From contig NZHC01000083.1 of the NCBI GenBank assembly GCA_002689655.1, forward strand, positions 181,934-218,510: a stretch of DNA of 36,577 bases. The letters are read 5' to 3'. A model generated the notes under the pieces. The model was given only the letters and a program-made list of their open reading frames with translations, had not been told where the DNA came from and made no database searches. Below are positions 20,501 through 27,629 of the stretch, in pieces. The DNA comes from Rhodopirellula sp. (GTDB taxonomy: Bacteria > Planctomycetota > Planctomycetia > Pirellulales > Pirellulaceae). Made by a program: the position numbers and the translations under genes. Position 1 is the stretch's first letter. Each line of letters starts with the position of its first letter.

Positions 20501-23500
20501 CATCCAACCTTGGGCAGGAAGAGTTGATCACTGCTTTGGCGAATGCCATTCGAAATGAGGGACTCGCTGTTTCAGAAAGTGGAGCACAGCTGAGTCTGCC
20601 TAATTCTGTGTCTTTGGCTGTGGTGCCTGATCCTGATGTAACGCCATCAGCATTTGCGATCACAGGGACGCCGGGTGTTGGAGCAGGCAATGTGCCAATT
20701 GATTTACTGCCAACGGACACATTTGAGGTCATCGCAAATCGCATAGCGGCCGCTGTTCAACAAGCCAATGATGCAGGTGACTTGCCAAATGTCACAGCGG
20801 TTCCCAATGGTCGGTCCTTGACGATCCTTGGCGGATTTGTGGGTGATTCTTCTGATAATTTGACGGCAGGCGGACAGCCTAACGGTGGAACAATTACAGG
20901 AGTTGAGCTTGTCAACGATCGCCTGTATGCAATTTCAAATACTGGTGGATTGTACGAGGTCAACGCTGCCGAGTTGAGTGTCAGTGCCGGCAATGAGCAG
21001 GTGGGAACTTACGTTTCGACGGCGACCGACTTGATTGGAGTCAACTTTGCTGGGTTGCGAGCTGGGCCAATGTCCGTTGCGGACGGTGCACTCAGTGACC
21101 TGCTGTTTGGAATCACCGACAACGGGGATATTCACGCCTTCAATGTGCGAGGGGAGTTGCAGCCAGTTTTCTCAGGTGGTCGCTCGGTCGTTTCCACGGG
21201 AGTTGCAGGAGCTTTGGGGCTCGATTTTACCACCGTGGACTTCAATCTTTGGCATACAACAGGTACACGTGGTGGAGACCAAGGTCATGGCATTGAGGCT
21301 CTGCCAAACGGCACGCGTGATGCGGTCGCAGGCGGTACTAGTCTTGCATTCAATTACGAGAATGACGCGTTCAGCGAGAACTTCCCATCCGCGTCCGAAC
21401 AGCCAGTTGCGGAGCCACGAACCGATGGAACTGCAGTAGCGAGTTCCTTCAATGTTCCAGGTGGTGCGAGAGGTGCAATCGAAACCAATCCATTTAGTCT
21501 GCGGCAATACGCTTCTGCTGATAAGCCAACGCTTTATTACAATTATTTTGCAGCGAACGATGGCAATGACGATCGCCTTCGAGTGTATGTCATTACTGAG
21601 GACGGGGCTCAGCATCTGGTTACATCCAATACCTTGGCACGCGGTGCTGATGTGGATGATGATGAGTTCGATGATCCAGCTGAGGAAGGCCAGTACGACG
21701 ATGATATTGATGTGACTGTTCAGCAGTCCTTTGATAATACTGGGTCGTGGCGTCAGGCCAGAGTTGACCTTGGCAACTTCGCTGGTATGGAAAATCTTCA
21801 ATTGCGAGTCGAGTACTCCACTAGCGGTACTGCTCTCAGTTCTTCAGACGCTATTCGAGCAGTAAGTGGAAAGATACTCGCGAATTCTGTCGACCTAGAA
21901 TTCGTTGTCGAGGGGAGCCAGATCGCAGCAGATGCAGAGAAGTTTGTCGTGCAGTTGGCCCCAGCGGTCGCGATTCCGTCAGGAAGTGAGATCGCTGCTC
22001 TCTATGTTGACCCGGCTGAACAGGCACTGCTTACCATTGATGGGCTGGAGTACCTGCTCAACGATGGAAGTCGAAGTGCGACGTTGGGGCAGGTTGATGT
22101 TGACCTGTTGGCCGACTCGGAGCCAGGAACCACTTTGGACCAGTTGAGTGCTGCTGAAGTCGCGAGGATTGTCACGGCTGCCGTCAATGCTAACCTGCCA
22201 CCGAATCCGGTGATCTCTGGGGTAGCGTTTTCCGACCCAGAAGACACTCCGCCAGCTTTGGGACGCAATGACTTCCTGTACGAAGCTACTTCCTTGCCGT
22301 ACGCAGGCGGAAATGTGACGATTGAGGGTACAGGTCGGTTGGGGACACTCAACGGTGTTGATCCACCATCCAACGTTGATGATGTTGATCTGATGCGATT
22401 GAATGTGAAAGCTGGAACATTGGTGGCAGTCGATCTTGATCTACTTGCAGATGATCTCAGTCAGACGCCGATCAACTCCGTAATTAGATTCTTTGATGCT
22501 GACGGGGAGGAGTTGACCGCAGTTCCAAATCTGGGAGAAGACAAAGTTCAAACCACGGCGTTGGTTGATGGACTGATCTATATCGGATTCAGCGGAGTTG
22601 GGAATGAGGCGTATGATCCGCGGATTGAGGGGTCAGCCCAAGCAGGACAAATGGGTACTTACTCGGCAACGATTAGCATGACACTGCCTAGTGTTTATCG
22701 GGCAGATGGGAATGTGATTGAATTCGCTGGTGGCCAGCAATCAATCACAGTTTCACAGCCTGACTTGTTTAACGTTGTACAAAGCTCTTCGCTCGATGCG
22801 ACTGAAGTCTCAGTCAGTAGATTCATGACGGCCGCTGAAGTTGCCGGCGAAGTCCAACGAGCCATTGCGAATCGCTTCGTGGATGGTGAGCTTGATCTGC
22901 TGCCCACGTCAGGAGCCAGTGTTCGTCTACCAGCGCTTCGTATCCTAGATGCTGGCCCATTCCAGTCCGAGAGTGATCGGTATGGCGAGCAGTTCGCAAG
23001 TGGAGTCGTTGTCGGTGCGCGTGATAACGCTCACGAGGGAATTTATCTTGATGACTTTGTGATTGGACTCGCTGAACGTGGTGAAGTTGTGAGTGGATCC
23101 AATGTTGTGGATACACCATTCACAACGGACTTGCGACCTGCTTTTTCAACGCCAGCTGATCCAACATCAGACTTGGTGACTGGTTCCTACAGTGTTGAAA
23201 TTCGTGACGCGAGTGAGTACGTAAATTCACTTGAGAGTGAGCAGTTTCGAGCATTCGATACCAATGACCGCTTATCTGAATCGGTAGCTATCACTGCTAG
23301 GGGCGCGGCTGATATCAGCGATGGTGACACGTTCACTCTCTCGGATGGTCGCTCGGTCGTGGTCTTTGAGTTTGACCAGGTTGAGCTGGGTAACGGTGTG
23401 GAGCCAGGACGAGTTGCTGTTCCATTCACGTTGGAAAAGCTGGACCTGCTCTCTGGGTTTGAACGAGCAGAGACTGCTGCCGAGGTGGCGAGAAATATTA

Positions 23501-26500
23501 TCACTTCGATCAACAGAAGCGATGTTCAAGCTGTTTTCCAAATCCCCGCTATGCTCGCCGGTGGTATCGATAGCTCAGGTGGGAATCGCATTGATTTGGT
23601 CGGCGAGGTGATTGTCGGCAATGCGGATGGTGTACTCGCCTCTGTGGCTCAGAATCGTTTCCGTGGAGATGAGAATCGTGTCCGGGAAAGTCAGGGTGTT
23701 ATTCTAGTTGAGAATAGCCGCTTCCTCTTTAACGAAGATCATGGCATCGTGATTGACCATGGGTTCACTGCAGAGGTAGACGGTCAGGTGACGCCAGTGA
23801 TTGCACGCTATCCTCGAAACCTCATAGAGTTGAACACTGAGAATCTTGCCAGTGGCGTCGTCGTTCAGAGCAACGTACTGGCATTCAACGATCTAGGTGG
23901 ATTGAAGATTGTTGGTGTTCCACAAGGTGCCGGAGAAACTTTGCGTGATCCTGTCTGGTACGACCGTATTGTCAACAACACAATCATCGGCGGAGATATT
24001 TCTCCGGGTCGTACTGCACCACCTGAGTCGTTTAAAGGCGTCTTGTTCCCATCCGGTGTGGTGTCCTTCGCAGATTCCGTGGTTGACTACGATCCGACTG
24101 CGGGTGGCGTGCCACCGATTACGATCCATCAGAATCCTGCTAATGCACTCGGTGCACCGGATGCTCCCGGAATTGGTGCTGAGCCTGATGTTGGGGACAC
24201 CACTGTTTCTCTTGGGTTTGGTGGGTCGCTGACTCTACAGTTTGTTGACAACCTGTTGGCAGGTAATGGCAATGCTCAGCCGGATTTGGTTGTCTTTGAG
24301 TCCGGGGAAATCGAGTCGGTTCTGGTGGAGATCAGCCGTGACGGAACAACATTCTTTGATGTTGGTGTTGTCGGTGGACTCGCGAATACCTTGGATATTG
24401 ATGCCTATGGTTTTGGAGTACAGGATCGCTTTGCTTTTGTAAGGGTGACCGATCTTCGTCAGGGCGATCCAGATAGTACTTCGGCAGGTGCTGATATTGA
24501 TGCCATTGGAGCAATCAGTTCCGCTTCGGTCGAAGCCTACACGCCAAGCGGTATCGGTGTGGAATTGACTGGCAACGCAGCCCCCGTCCTGCTGAACAAT
24601 ATTATCTCGAATTCAGATGTCGGTATCGAGTTGGATCCCACGTATGACGTGCCACTGCTTGGTGGTAACTCTTATTACCGAAACACTCAAAATGTGACGA
24701 CGGATGGCAGCGTAGGCCAGTTTGCTCAGGAACTTACTGATGCTGAGGTGATCTTTGTCGGTGCTCCAACACTCGTGTTTGCACCCGCTGCAAATGCATC
24801 GATCATTGACAGTTCTATCGACTCTCTAGAGGATCGGGCAAGTCTGACCGCTGTCAAAAATCCACTGGGGTTGCCCCCGTCGCCAATCATTGCTCCGCAG
24901 TTTGATGTGAACGGGCAGTTGCGAGTTGACGATCCTACTGTGCAAACTCCAAATGGACTTGGTGAATTTGTCTTCAAGGACAGGGGAGCATTCGATCGTG
25001 GTGATGTGGTGAAGCCTCGAGTCGTTCTACTGACCCCGAATGCACCGAGCCTTGGTCCGGATGCGGGAGTTGCAGAAGTTACAGGTGACATCCCGCTGTT
25101 CTTCGAAGCACAGTTCATTGACGGCATTGCTCCTGCAGATGTTGTGCCCGGGACTGGAATTGATGATTACAGTGTTACCAGTCAGTCGGTGCTATTGCTT
25201 AAGGATGGTGTCGCGCAAGTTGAGGGAGTTGATTACCGATTTGGGTATCACCCAAGTACGAACGTCATTCGTTTAACACCGATCGCAGGTGCTTGGGAAC
25301 CAGCATCCACCTACGTCATTCGAATGATTGACTCGACAGATGCCATCGTGAGTGCGAGTGCAGGTAATACCTACAGCGATGGCGAACGCCTGAATGTCAT
25401 CGACTTGGAAGGCAATACATCGACCTTCGAGTACGATACCGGCTTGACGCTAAGTATCAACTCACTACTGATTGACTTGGGCTTGGCAGATGGTCTCACT
25501 ATCGAGGTCTTTGACGGTGTTACAGCTGTTACCTTTGAACTCGATGATGATGATGTTTCCGCTGCCCTTAATACTGCGGTCCCTGTTCCAAGCACAGTGG
25601 AAATACTTGCAAGTTCTATCGCTGATGCGATCAATGCCTCTGACTTGAATCTTTCGGCTACCGCATTCGGACAATCGGTTCAATTGTTAGGCGACAATCC
25701 GCTTGCCAGCGTGACACCAAGCAGTGCTCTCTTCTCCGTGAGGGGTGAGGTTGGAGTGTCGTCCGGTTTCGGGTTGAGAATTCCGAATGATGGTGTGGGC
25801 ATTTCCGACACCCTGGAAGAGGGCCAAACCTTCAGTGTGCGTCAAGGTTCGCTTAATAATATTACCTTCGAGTTTGATAGTGATAACAACGTTGAAAGTA
25901 ATGATGCGGGTGTGTTAAACGTAGCGATTCCTTTCTCTGCGGTTTCCACGCTTGATAGTCTTGCGGACGCCATTGCTCTTGCAATTGGTGGAGAACCTCT
26001 TGGGTTGGATCCATTCAACGTGGGATCAGGTCGTATCTCGCTTGGAGGCGATGCTAACTACTCACTCGATTTGAGTGAAACAGTTTTGACTCCGATTGGT
26101 GTTCCCGGAGAAACAGCCAGTAACGCTGTTGTCATTCAAATTGATTCGAGTGATGATGAGAACGCTCAGGTCATTGCGGCAGCCATTGATGCGGCGGCAA
26201 TCCCAGGAGTCGTCGCTTCTGTAGTCGACCGTCAGATTTTCCTTGAGGGCACGGCTGGCGTAAGTGGTGTTGGTGCTGTCGAGATCGTTCCTGTACGCGA
26301 CGAAGTTGGTAACTTGCTGCAAAGTAACCAAGTTAATGGTCGGACAGAACTGATTATCTACGTCGGCGGAGGGTATGATTACGGCGATGCACCAGATCCT
26401 TACCTGACCAGCATGGCTGATGGTGGACCACGACATGGGGTCGACCAGAGCTTTGCTCTCTCGCCTGTCGACAGTGGGCGGGCTATTACGGCTGACAGTG

Positions 26501-27381
26501 AGCCTCGTCTGGATAACCTTGACGAAGATAACGGGGTGAATTTGACCGGTTCCCTCATCGCCGGATTCACTGGAAACTTCCAAGTCTCAATCACTAACGA
26601 TGACAATCGTGATTTCTATCTGGATGCTTGGTTCGATTGGGATCAAAGTGGTACTTTTGATCTCGACGAGTTGAAGCGATACGGCTCCGTTATCGCGCCT
26701 GGTATTATCCCGATCGCTTCCGGTGACAACATCGGAATCGCCGTTCCGGGTGATGCCGAGATCGGTGAGACCTACGCACGCTTCCGATTGAGTGAGGTTG
26801 CCGGGCTTGGTCCCAATGGAGATGCTGCCTCCGGTGAAGTAGAAGATTGGGCTTTTGTAATCGAAGCGAACCCATTCCAAAATCCGGTTTCAAACACTGA
26901 CGTGAATGATTCGGGGGCAACGACACCGATTGATGGTTTGCAGATTATCAATGCTCTTTCTCGCAATGGCGGTGGGAATATCTTCCTCGATGTATTGCCA
27001 TTGCCAGAGAATCTGCCGACCTACCCAGACGTAAGCGGCGATGGAAAGATTAGTCCACTCGATTCGCTACTTGTGCTCAATAAGTTGGCTGAACTTTATA
27101 ACTCAGGCAGCGGTGAGGGAGAGGCAAGTGGCTACGTTCCTGTGGCAGGTGGTGTTATGGCATCCGGAGGGACGATCATTGGAGATGAACTGCTCCGCCG
27201 CGAGGTTGAGCATGCTGCTGGGTTGCCGACTGCAGATACCTCAAAATCTTCAGTAAGCGTCTTTGACAGCCCGGCAGTGGTCGACCTTGACCAGGTCGTT
27301 GATTCACTCGCTTTGGATACAGCGAGTGTCCGGGACGTTGAAGACTTAAATTCGATTGATGCGTTGTTTGCCTCTCTTTGA
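11518..27381 (+). CDS. Giant secreted/surface mosaic protein (~5287 aa) with LEPR-XLL-like N-terminus, beta-helix, PPC, GEVED and dockerin domains
   Basis: One uninterrupted 15.9-kb frame. ATG 11518 has AGAGG upstream; a TTG directly before it is in frame. The basic N-terminus carries ESLEQRQLLAG (~residues 36-47), like planctomycete LEPR-XLL proteins. Next come two tandem ~110-residue units (~105-335), each with a [ST]NDxxAS motif, Ig-like segments (~335-510) and a metalloprotease-like domain lacking its zinc site (~600-790). A PPC-like domain starts with DSTDIDLYRFDLP (~795). A parallel beta-helix region begins at YVDKAATSASGNLGTVNNPF (~944), and more PPC-like domains lie near 2096, 2443 and 3623. 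Repeated 'GD.F.L...G...FEFD' units occur at ~2840, 3935, 4620 and 4770, a second beta-helix stretch near 4045, and a GEVED domain at ~4955-5115 (YGDAPDPYL...GEVEDWAF). A two-part dockerin follows (~5127-5195; DVNDSGATTPIDGL, DVSGDGKISPLDSL). It is acidic and Asp-rich, as expected for a calcium-binding extracellular protein. No enzymatic activity can be assigned. Confidence 0.9.
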   Translation: MTLRDSSVRNVLRKGDRKSSGRLRDKRRRMERRLLSESLEQRQLLAGPEVSGIQPSEGALLGEGTVLSVSPRELIFQFDDEANLDSSTLSAIRITQAGDGGAFDSATAISDLGTQNALSVEFRAVETGVIGNGIEVEFTSNPLSLVTTPSITVTNRVVAIEVSSNPAAETTMQDLISSVSNDASASALIEVIQVTGSSLSPFGQQIGSGLNLTLQGANSAEAVTDFGTNGDVQVRFVAQEPGPGGLGTELIFEQRNFGGPAFPVIVVNGSSIRVQLNSTPGNETTAQEFLSSISNDPAASQLVSASLQQGNDQTLIGASLALPGVLTLTGVADLAVEPGYIGFGNSSREVVFRFAEPLEDDLYQIDISGSGAGALRNLDGELFQDGVDFSQQFSVNLGPKVAAVVPEPVKRAANGDLEPAVGQIEIYFNNDKLDPVRAVDPSFYALIFTRDTVNNTDDVLVQPDSVTYKSTTNVVTLDFGRPLSRITHPSDPAVGFLTGAARLRVGSDVAADPGATDGSPYVAPLEFALDPATEEPGDSFATAFDISTVLPGAVSSTTTTSVRLSSEIYNATPFELDLPGPDVDGVREIREDDPSRLERTVPLDYLRNGADAVDGISVMQYDFVSSWLGDDPTALGIEEDRTYFSVISEQQKERIREVMTQYSEYLGISFIEVEGAPTSEAFMSIAVGDLYGADETATSGDGGLAVATRDRNGDGIDDLAVMDFQDFDESVDDAFGGEFFRGGMFAVGQLLGYGYADDLPQPVTQSSDFIFSPGTDNEAAFPSVADIVHGQYLYRPDSTDIDLYRFDLPASGSLSVETIAERLGNPSLLDSVLRVYQLGADGAFEEVASNDDYFSNDSLVDLEVNAGTYMIGVSARGNASYDPTIEGTGFGGLTEGSYELLLDFRPNLSSGLTDTTGVALDGDGDGRPGDVFNFWFVPSDVNDTLYVDKAATSASGNLGTVNNPFREIDQAIAAATEGTTIRVLGNGGVDGQMETLTDNYSYQIGYTTNGMPLPDGTTLDVPKGVRLIIDSGAILKMSRSRLGVGSASLEDQSGASLQVLGTPSIITSAGLPARDEFNVVIPGSVFLTSINDDSIGNGNTTGSNPIAGEWGGIDLRGDLDSQDESRRNLEDEGVFLNHLQHVDIRYGGGQVLIGGQSVVVSPIDMAVTRPTIINSSVTESADAAIAATPDTFTETRFTAPSYQAGGAFSPDYDRVGPHIWGNTVVDNTINGLFVRVRTRAGDVLETISSSARFDDGDIPIVLTETLQIEGTPGGPVLQSTAPSSLLVRLSDTPVGDVPAGTYQYRITNVDSAGLESASSLATVSIDLADTAGIQLDQLPAVSSGSGYVGRRLYRAEVVGDIVGDYLLVQELNATDTVAVDRAASGTTVLSTEASVLRSRLDASLTIDPGTVVKIDGSRIEARFGGNLIAEGNPGVPVVFTSLEDQRYGGGGTFNTNDRPQEATLSPGDWGGIYIGHAGSASIDQAVIAGAGGTTRIEGGFASFNAIEVQQADLRLANTRLELNADGRAQPNGDRVGRADNGDATVFVRAAQPVIVNNEFIDNDAAAISVDVNSFSASEVFDSGRATGEIDATVVAGNSGPLIEGNEIQDNELNGMIVRGGQLATLGVMDDVDIVHVVRDAIEVPNKHIFGGLRLESDARGSLIVKFESAENENAGLVIGGSLLSGDDEFRDISDRIGGSLQLLGHPDFPVVLTTLADDTVGAGFTLDGRAQRDTNGDGIAFDDLANQGVGGLPTLPTGPEVNRGLTIDNDVDINLPGYFEATIADAGDVGSSGVTVEDLSTSTILISQDYIFAYNTFVTTATGVERLSATTITQPATLVADDVVESQGTFAGPNGLVSWTATSLFENGVSRLVTTLDFDSGQATLGDIQVVSYLDEDVEGISDDILVTTGIPGADGFRAFTLDSLRRIGFSQGGHYIEDGINLVNATYTGWAADQFPELQTSIAAGTQTYSIAGEIDLDDLPASADPVFGQQFGPNDITTAFAWNTDVISTTARVTTFLELLSRDPAVAPPLFDFEAGLWDGVVVREGADDRNVAAFAESEPVRSGFVDTNAIPAQSQFLGEIAPNLQSGDENRRLGFIVNGSVSQRDDLDVYSFVAESGTEVFLDIDMTGNQFDSVIELINANGAVLASSNDSILAETDESAVYTDSSITPESAQPLSVVSQPLPVQRLTIDHTIADATDGELLLTLSGFEDAIPVLVEDFQINPAAAVQAALVAAYPNELGTTLCTLLEREATDDFVVQLEFDGQQFTADTLPQITVDGSGVIGAVVTGSAAETLLLSQLQDDYSTNVRDAGFRVRLPGELGTRNLYHVRVRSSNTTDPLDFATLNNPSMVRDGLTFGSYEMQIRLQEGNERAGTQIRLSDVRFATTGLQIIGQPLHSPLLGEDYETAANNDSLAQAQPLGLHNVAGDLVAASGPLQSDQLAKSFSGTIDSATDVDWYRFDVTYENITRDSAALYLSTVFDLDYASGYARADMALNVFNAQGQLVLTGGDSNIAEDLPVPSESNSTDDLSRGSAAVEDPFIGAAELAEGTYFVSVSNQQQVPQPLDQFFDANSLNPLLRLEPIDSVKRIVEDRIGTVGGGTGDNTETPLLFENTSIQKHSFDDTLVYVNTATGLLLVNPATGVQYGTVGGLGDRIDDIAFRANGELFGYTETGGTDDSTEYVRIDTGDGSLAVIGLTGMETRHRGTDPEETLLTEVSNDGFQVNAISIRDFQGVERGFLVGERAAPPQLGLDYITNILYEFDDATGEILGQTGDIPVTDAGAGTVPREIGQINTSPNSIFANQLGISNATEVGSNGVAVPSLVDGDFFTLSNVTEFVTFEFDQSYTLFADGSQPVRDGDAVVVDGVKFEFETAQRLQLSEVAPTGLLSEGTTISIEGAEGIVTFEFIRLGDPAEGNVGVTIVDSLGVPLTADEITLDLVNQININLPDLAAVAFDSEVHFSEPAISLNTLGAGVSILGSDGLTDPAAKAVSVSSNLGQEELITALANAIRNEGLAVSESGAQLSLPNSVSLAVVPDPDVTPSAFAITGTPGVGAGNVPIDLLPTDTFEVIANRIAAAVQQANDAGDLPNVTAVPNGRSLTILGGFVGDSSDNLTAGGQPNGGTITGVELVNDRLYAISNTGGLYEVNAAELSVSAGNEQVGTYVSTATDLIGVNFAGLRAGPMSVADGALSDLLFGITDNGDIHAFNVRGELQPVFSGGRSVVSTGVAGALGLDFTTVDFNLWHTTGTRGGDQGHGIEALPNGTRDAVAGGTSLAFNYENDAFSENFPSASEQPVAEPRTDGTAVASSFNVPGGARGAIETNPFSLRQYASADKPTLYYNYFAANDGNDDRLRVYVITEDGAQHLVTSNTLARGADVDDDEFDDPAEEGQYDDDIDVTVQQSFDNTGSWRQARVDLGNFAGMENLQLRVEYSTSGTALSSSDAIRAVSGKILANSVDLEFVVEGSQIAADAEKFVVQLAPAVAIPSGSEIAALYVDPAEQALLTIDGLEYLLNDGSRSATLGQVDVDLLADSEPGTTLDQLSAAEVARIVTAAVNANLPPNPVISGVAFSDPEDTPPALGRNDFLYEATSLPYAGGNVTIEGTGRLGTLNGVDPPSNVDDVDLMRLNVKAGTLVAVDLDLLADDLSQTPINSVIRFFDADGEELTAVPNLGEDKVQTTALVDGLIYIGFSGVGNEAYDPRIEGSAQAGQMGTYSATISMTLPSVYRADGNVIEFAGGQQSITVSQPDLFNVVQSSSLDATEVSVSRFMTAAEVAGEVQRAIANRFVDGELDLLPTSGASVRLPALRILDAGPFQSESDRYGEQFASGVVVGARDNAHEGIYLDDFVIGLAERGEVVSGSNVVDTPFTTDLRPAFSTPADPTSDLVTGSYSVEIRDASEYVNSLESEQFRAFDTNDRLSESVAITARGAADISDGDTFTLSDGRSVVVFEFDQVELGNGVEPGRVAVPFTLEKLDLLSGFERAETAAEVARNIITSINRSDVQAVFQIPAMLAGGIDSSGGNRIDLVGEVIVGNADGVLASVAQNRFRGDENRVRESQGVILVENSRFLFNEDHGIVIDHGFTAEVDGQVTPVIARYPRNLIELNTENLASGVVVQSNVLAFNDLGGLKIVGVPQGAGETLRDPVWYDRIVNNTIIGGDISPGRTAPPESFKGVLFPSGVVSFADSVVDYDPTAGGVPPITIHQNPANALGAPDAPGIGAEPDVGDTTVSLGFGGSLTLQFVDNLLAGNGNAQPDLVVFESGEIESVLVEISRDGTTFFDVGVVGGLANTLDIDAYGFGVQDRFAFVRVTDLRQGDPDSTSAGADIDAIGAISSASVEAYTPSGIGVELTGNAAPVLLNNIISNSDVGIELDPTYDVPLLGGNSYYRNTQNVTTDGSVGQFAQELTDAEVIFVGAPTLVFAPAANASIIDSSIDSLEDRASLTAVKNPLGLPPSPIIAPQFDVNGQLRVDDPTVQTPNGLGEFVFKDRGAFDRGDVVKPRVVLLTPNAPSLGPDAGVAEVTGDIPLFFEAQFIDGIAPADVVPGTGIDDYSVTSQSVLLLKDGVAQVEGVDYRFGYHPSTNVIRLTPIAGAWEPASTYVIRMIDSTDAIVSASAGNTYSDGERLNVIDLEGNTSTFEYDTGLTLSINSLLIDLGLADGLTIEVFDGVTAVTFELDDDDVSAALNTAVPVPSTVEILASSIADAINASDLNLSATAFGQSVQLLGDNPLASVTPSSALFSVRGEVGVSSGFGLRIPNDGVGISDTLEEGQTFSVRQGSLNNITFEFDSDNNVESNDAGVLNVAIPFSAVSTLDSLADAIALAIGGEPLGLDPFNVGSGRISLGGDANYSLDLSETVLTPIGVPGETASNAVVIQIDSSDDENAQVIAAAIDAAAIPGVVASVVDRQIFLEGTAGVSGVGAVEIVPVRDEVGNLLQSNQVNGRTELIIYVGGGYDYGDAPDPYLTSMADGGPRHGVDQSFALSPVDSGRAITADSEPRLDNLDEDNGVNLTGSLIAGFTGNFQVSITNDDNRDFYLDAWFDWDQSGTFDLDELKRYGSVIAPGIIPIASGDNIGIAVPGDAEIGETYARFRLSEVAGLGPNGDAASGEVEDWAFVIEANPFQNPVSNTDVNDSGATTPIDGLQIINALSRNGGGNIFLDVLPLPENLPTYPDVSGDGKISPLDSLLVLNKLAELYNSGSGEGEASGYVPVAGGVMASGGTIIGDELLRREVEHAAGLPTADTSKSSVSVFDSPAVVDLDQVVDSLALDTASVRDVEDLNSIDALFASL

Positions 27382-27566
27382 TCTGGATGTCTTTTTCAGT
27401 CGCTGTAAATTGCTAGCGGGTTGTTCAGTATCAGTTTGCACAGCGTCATGAAGGGAATCATGCAGAAGGACACTCCTAAACAGTAGTGGGACGGCTTTTT
27501 GCTGAGAATTGAAAAAACGGGGAGATTTTGTGAGACAGATTTCGAATTTTTGAATCTAAGCATCGT

Positions 27567-27594
27567 TTGCTAGCTTGAGTACCACGCCTATTAT
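27567..27594 (+). promoter_or_regulatory. Possible promoter of the zinc-peptidase gene
   Basis: TTGCTA (27567-27572) and TATTAT (27589-27594) are separated by 16 bases and match the housekeeping -35/-10 consensus at 4 of 6 and 5 of 6 positions. The -10 ends 35 bases before the ATG at 27630. It lies in the 248-base gap after the giant gene, where no clear terminator was found. Confidence 0.4.
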
Positions 27595-27629
27595 CCAAGC
27601 ACCCTCGGGTTACGGGATCTCGCTCATCC

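Noticed and set aside
21172-21801. 209-codon minus-strand frame inside the giant gene
   Set aside because: It is antisense to an uninterrupted coding frame and its translation looks random, with no start context.
26062-26583. 173-codon minus-strand frame opposite the GEVED domain
   Set aside because: It is a shadow frame; the plus strand carries the domain.
27382-27629. Search for a terminator after the giant gene
   Set aside because: Only a weak CGCT/AGCG pairing near 27400 was found, with no T-run, so no terminator is claimed.
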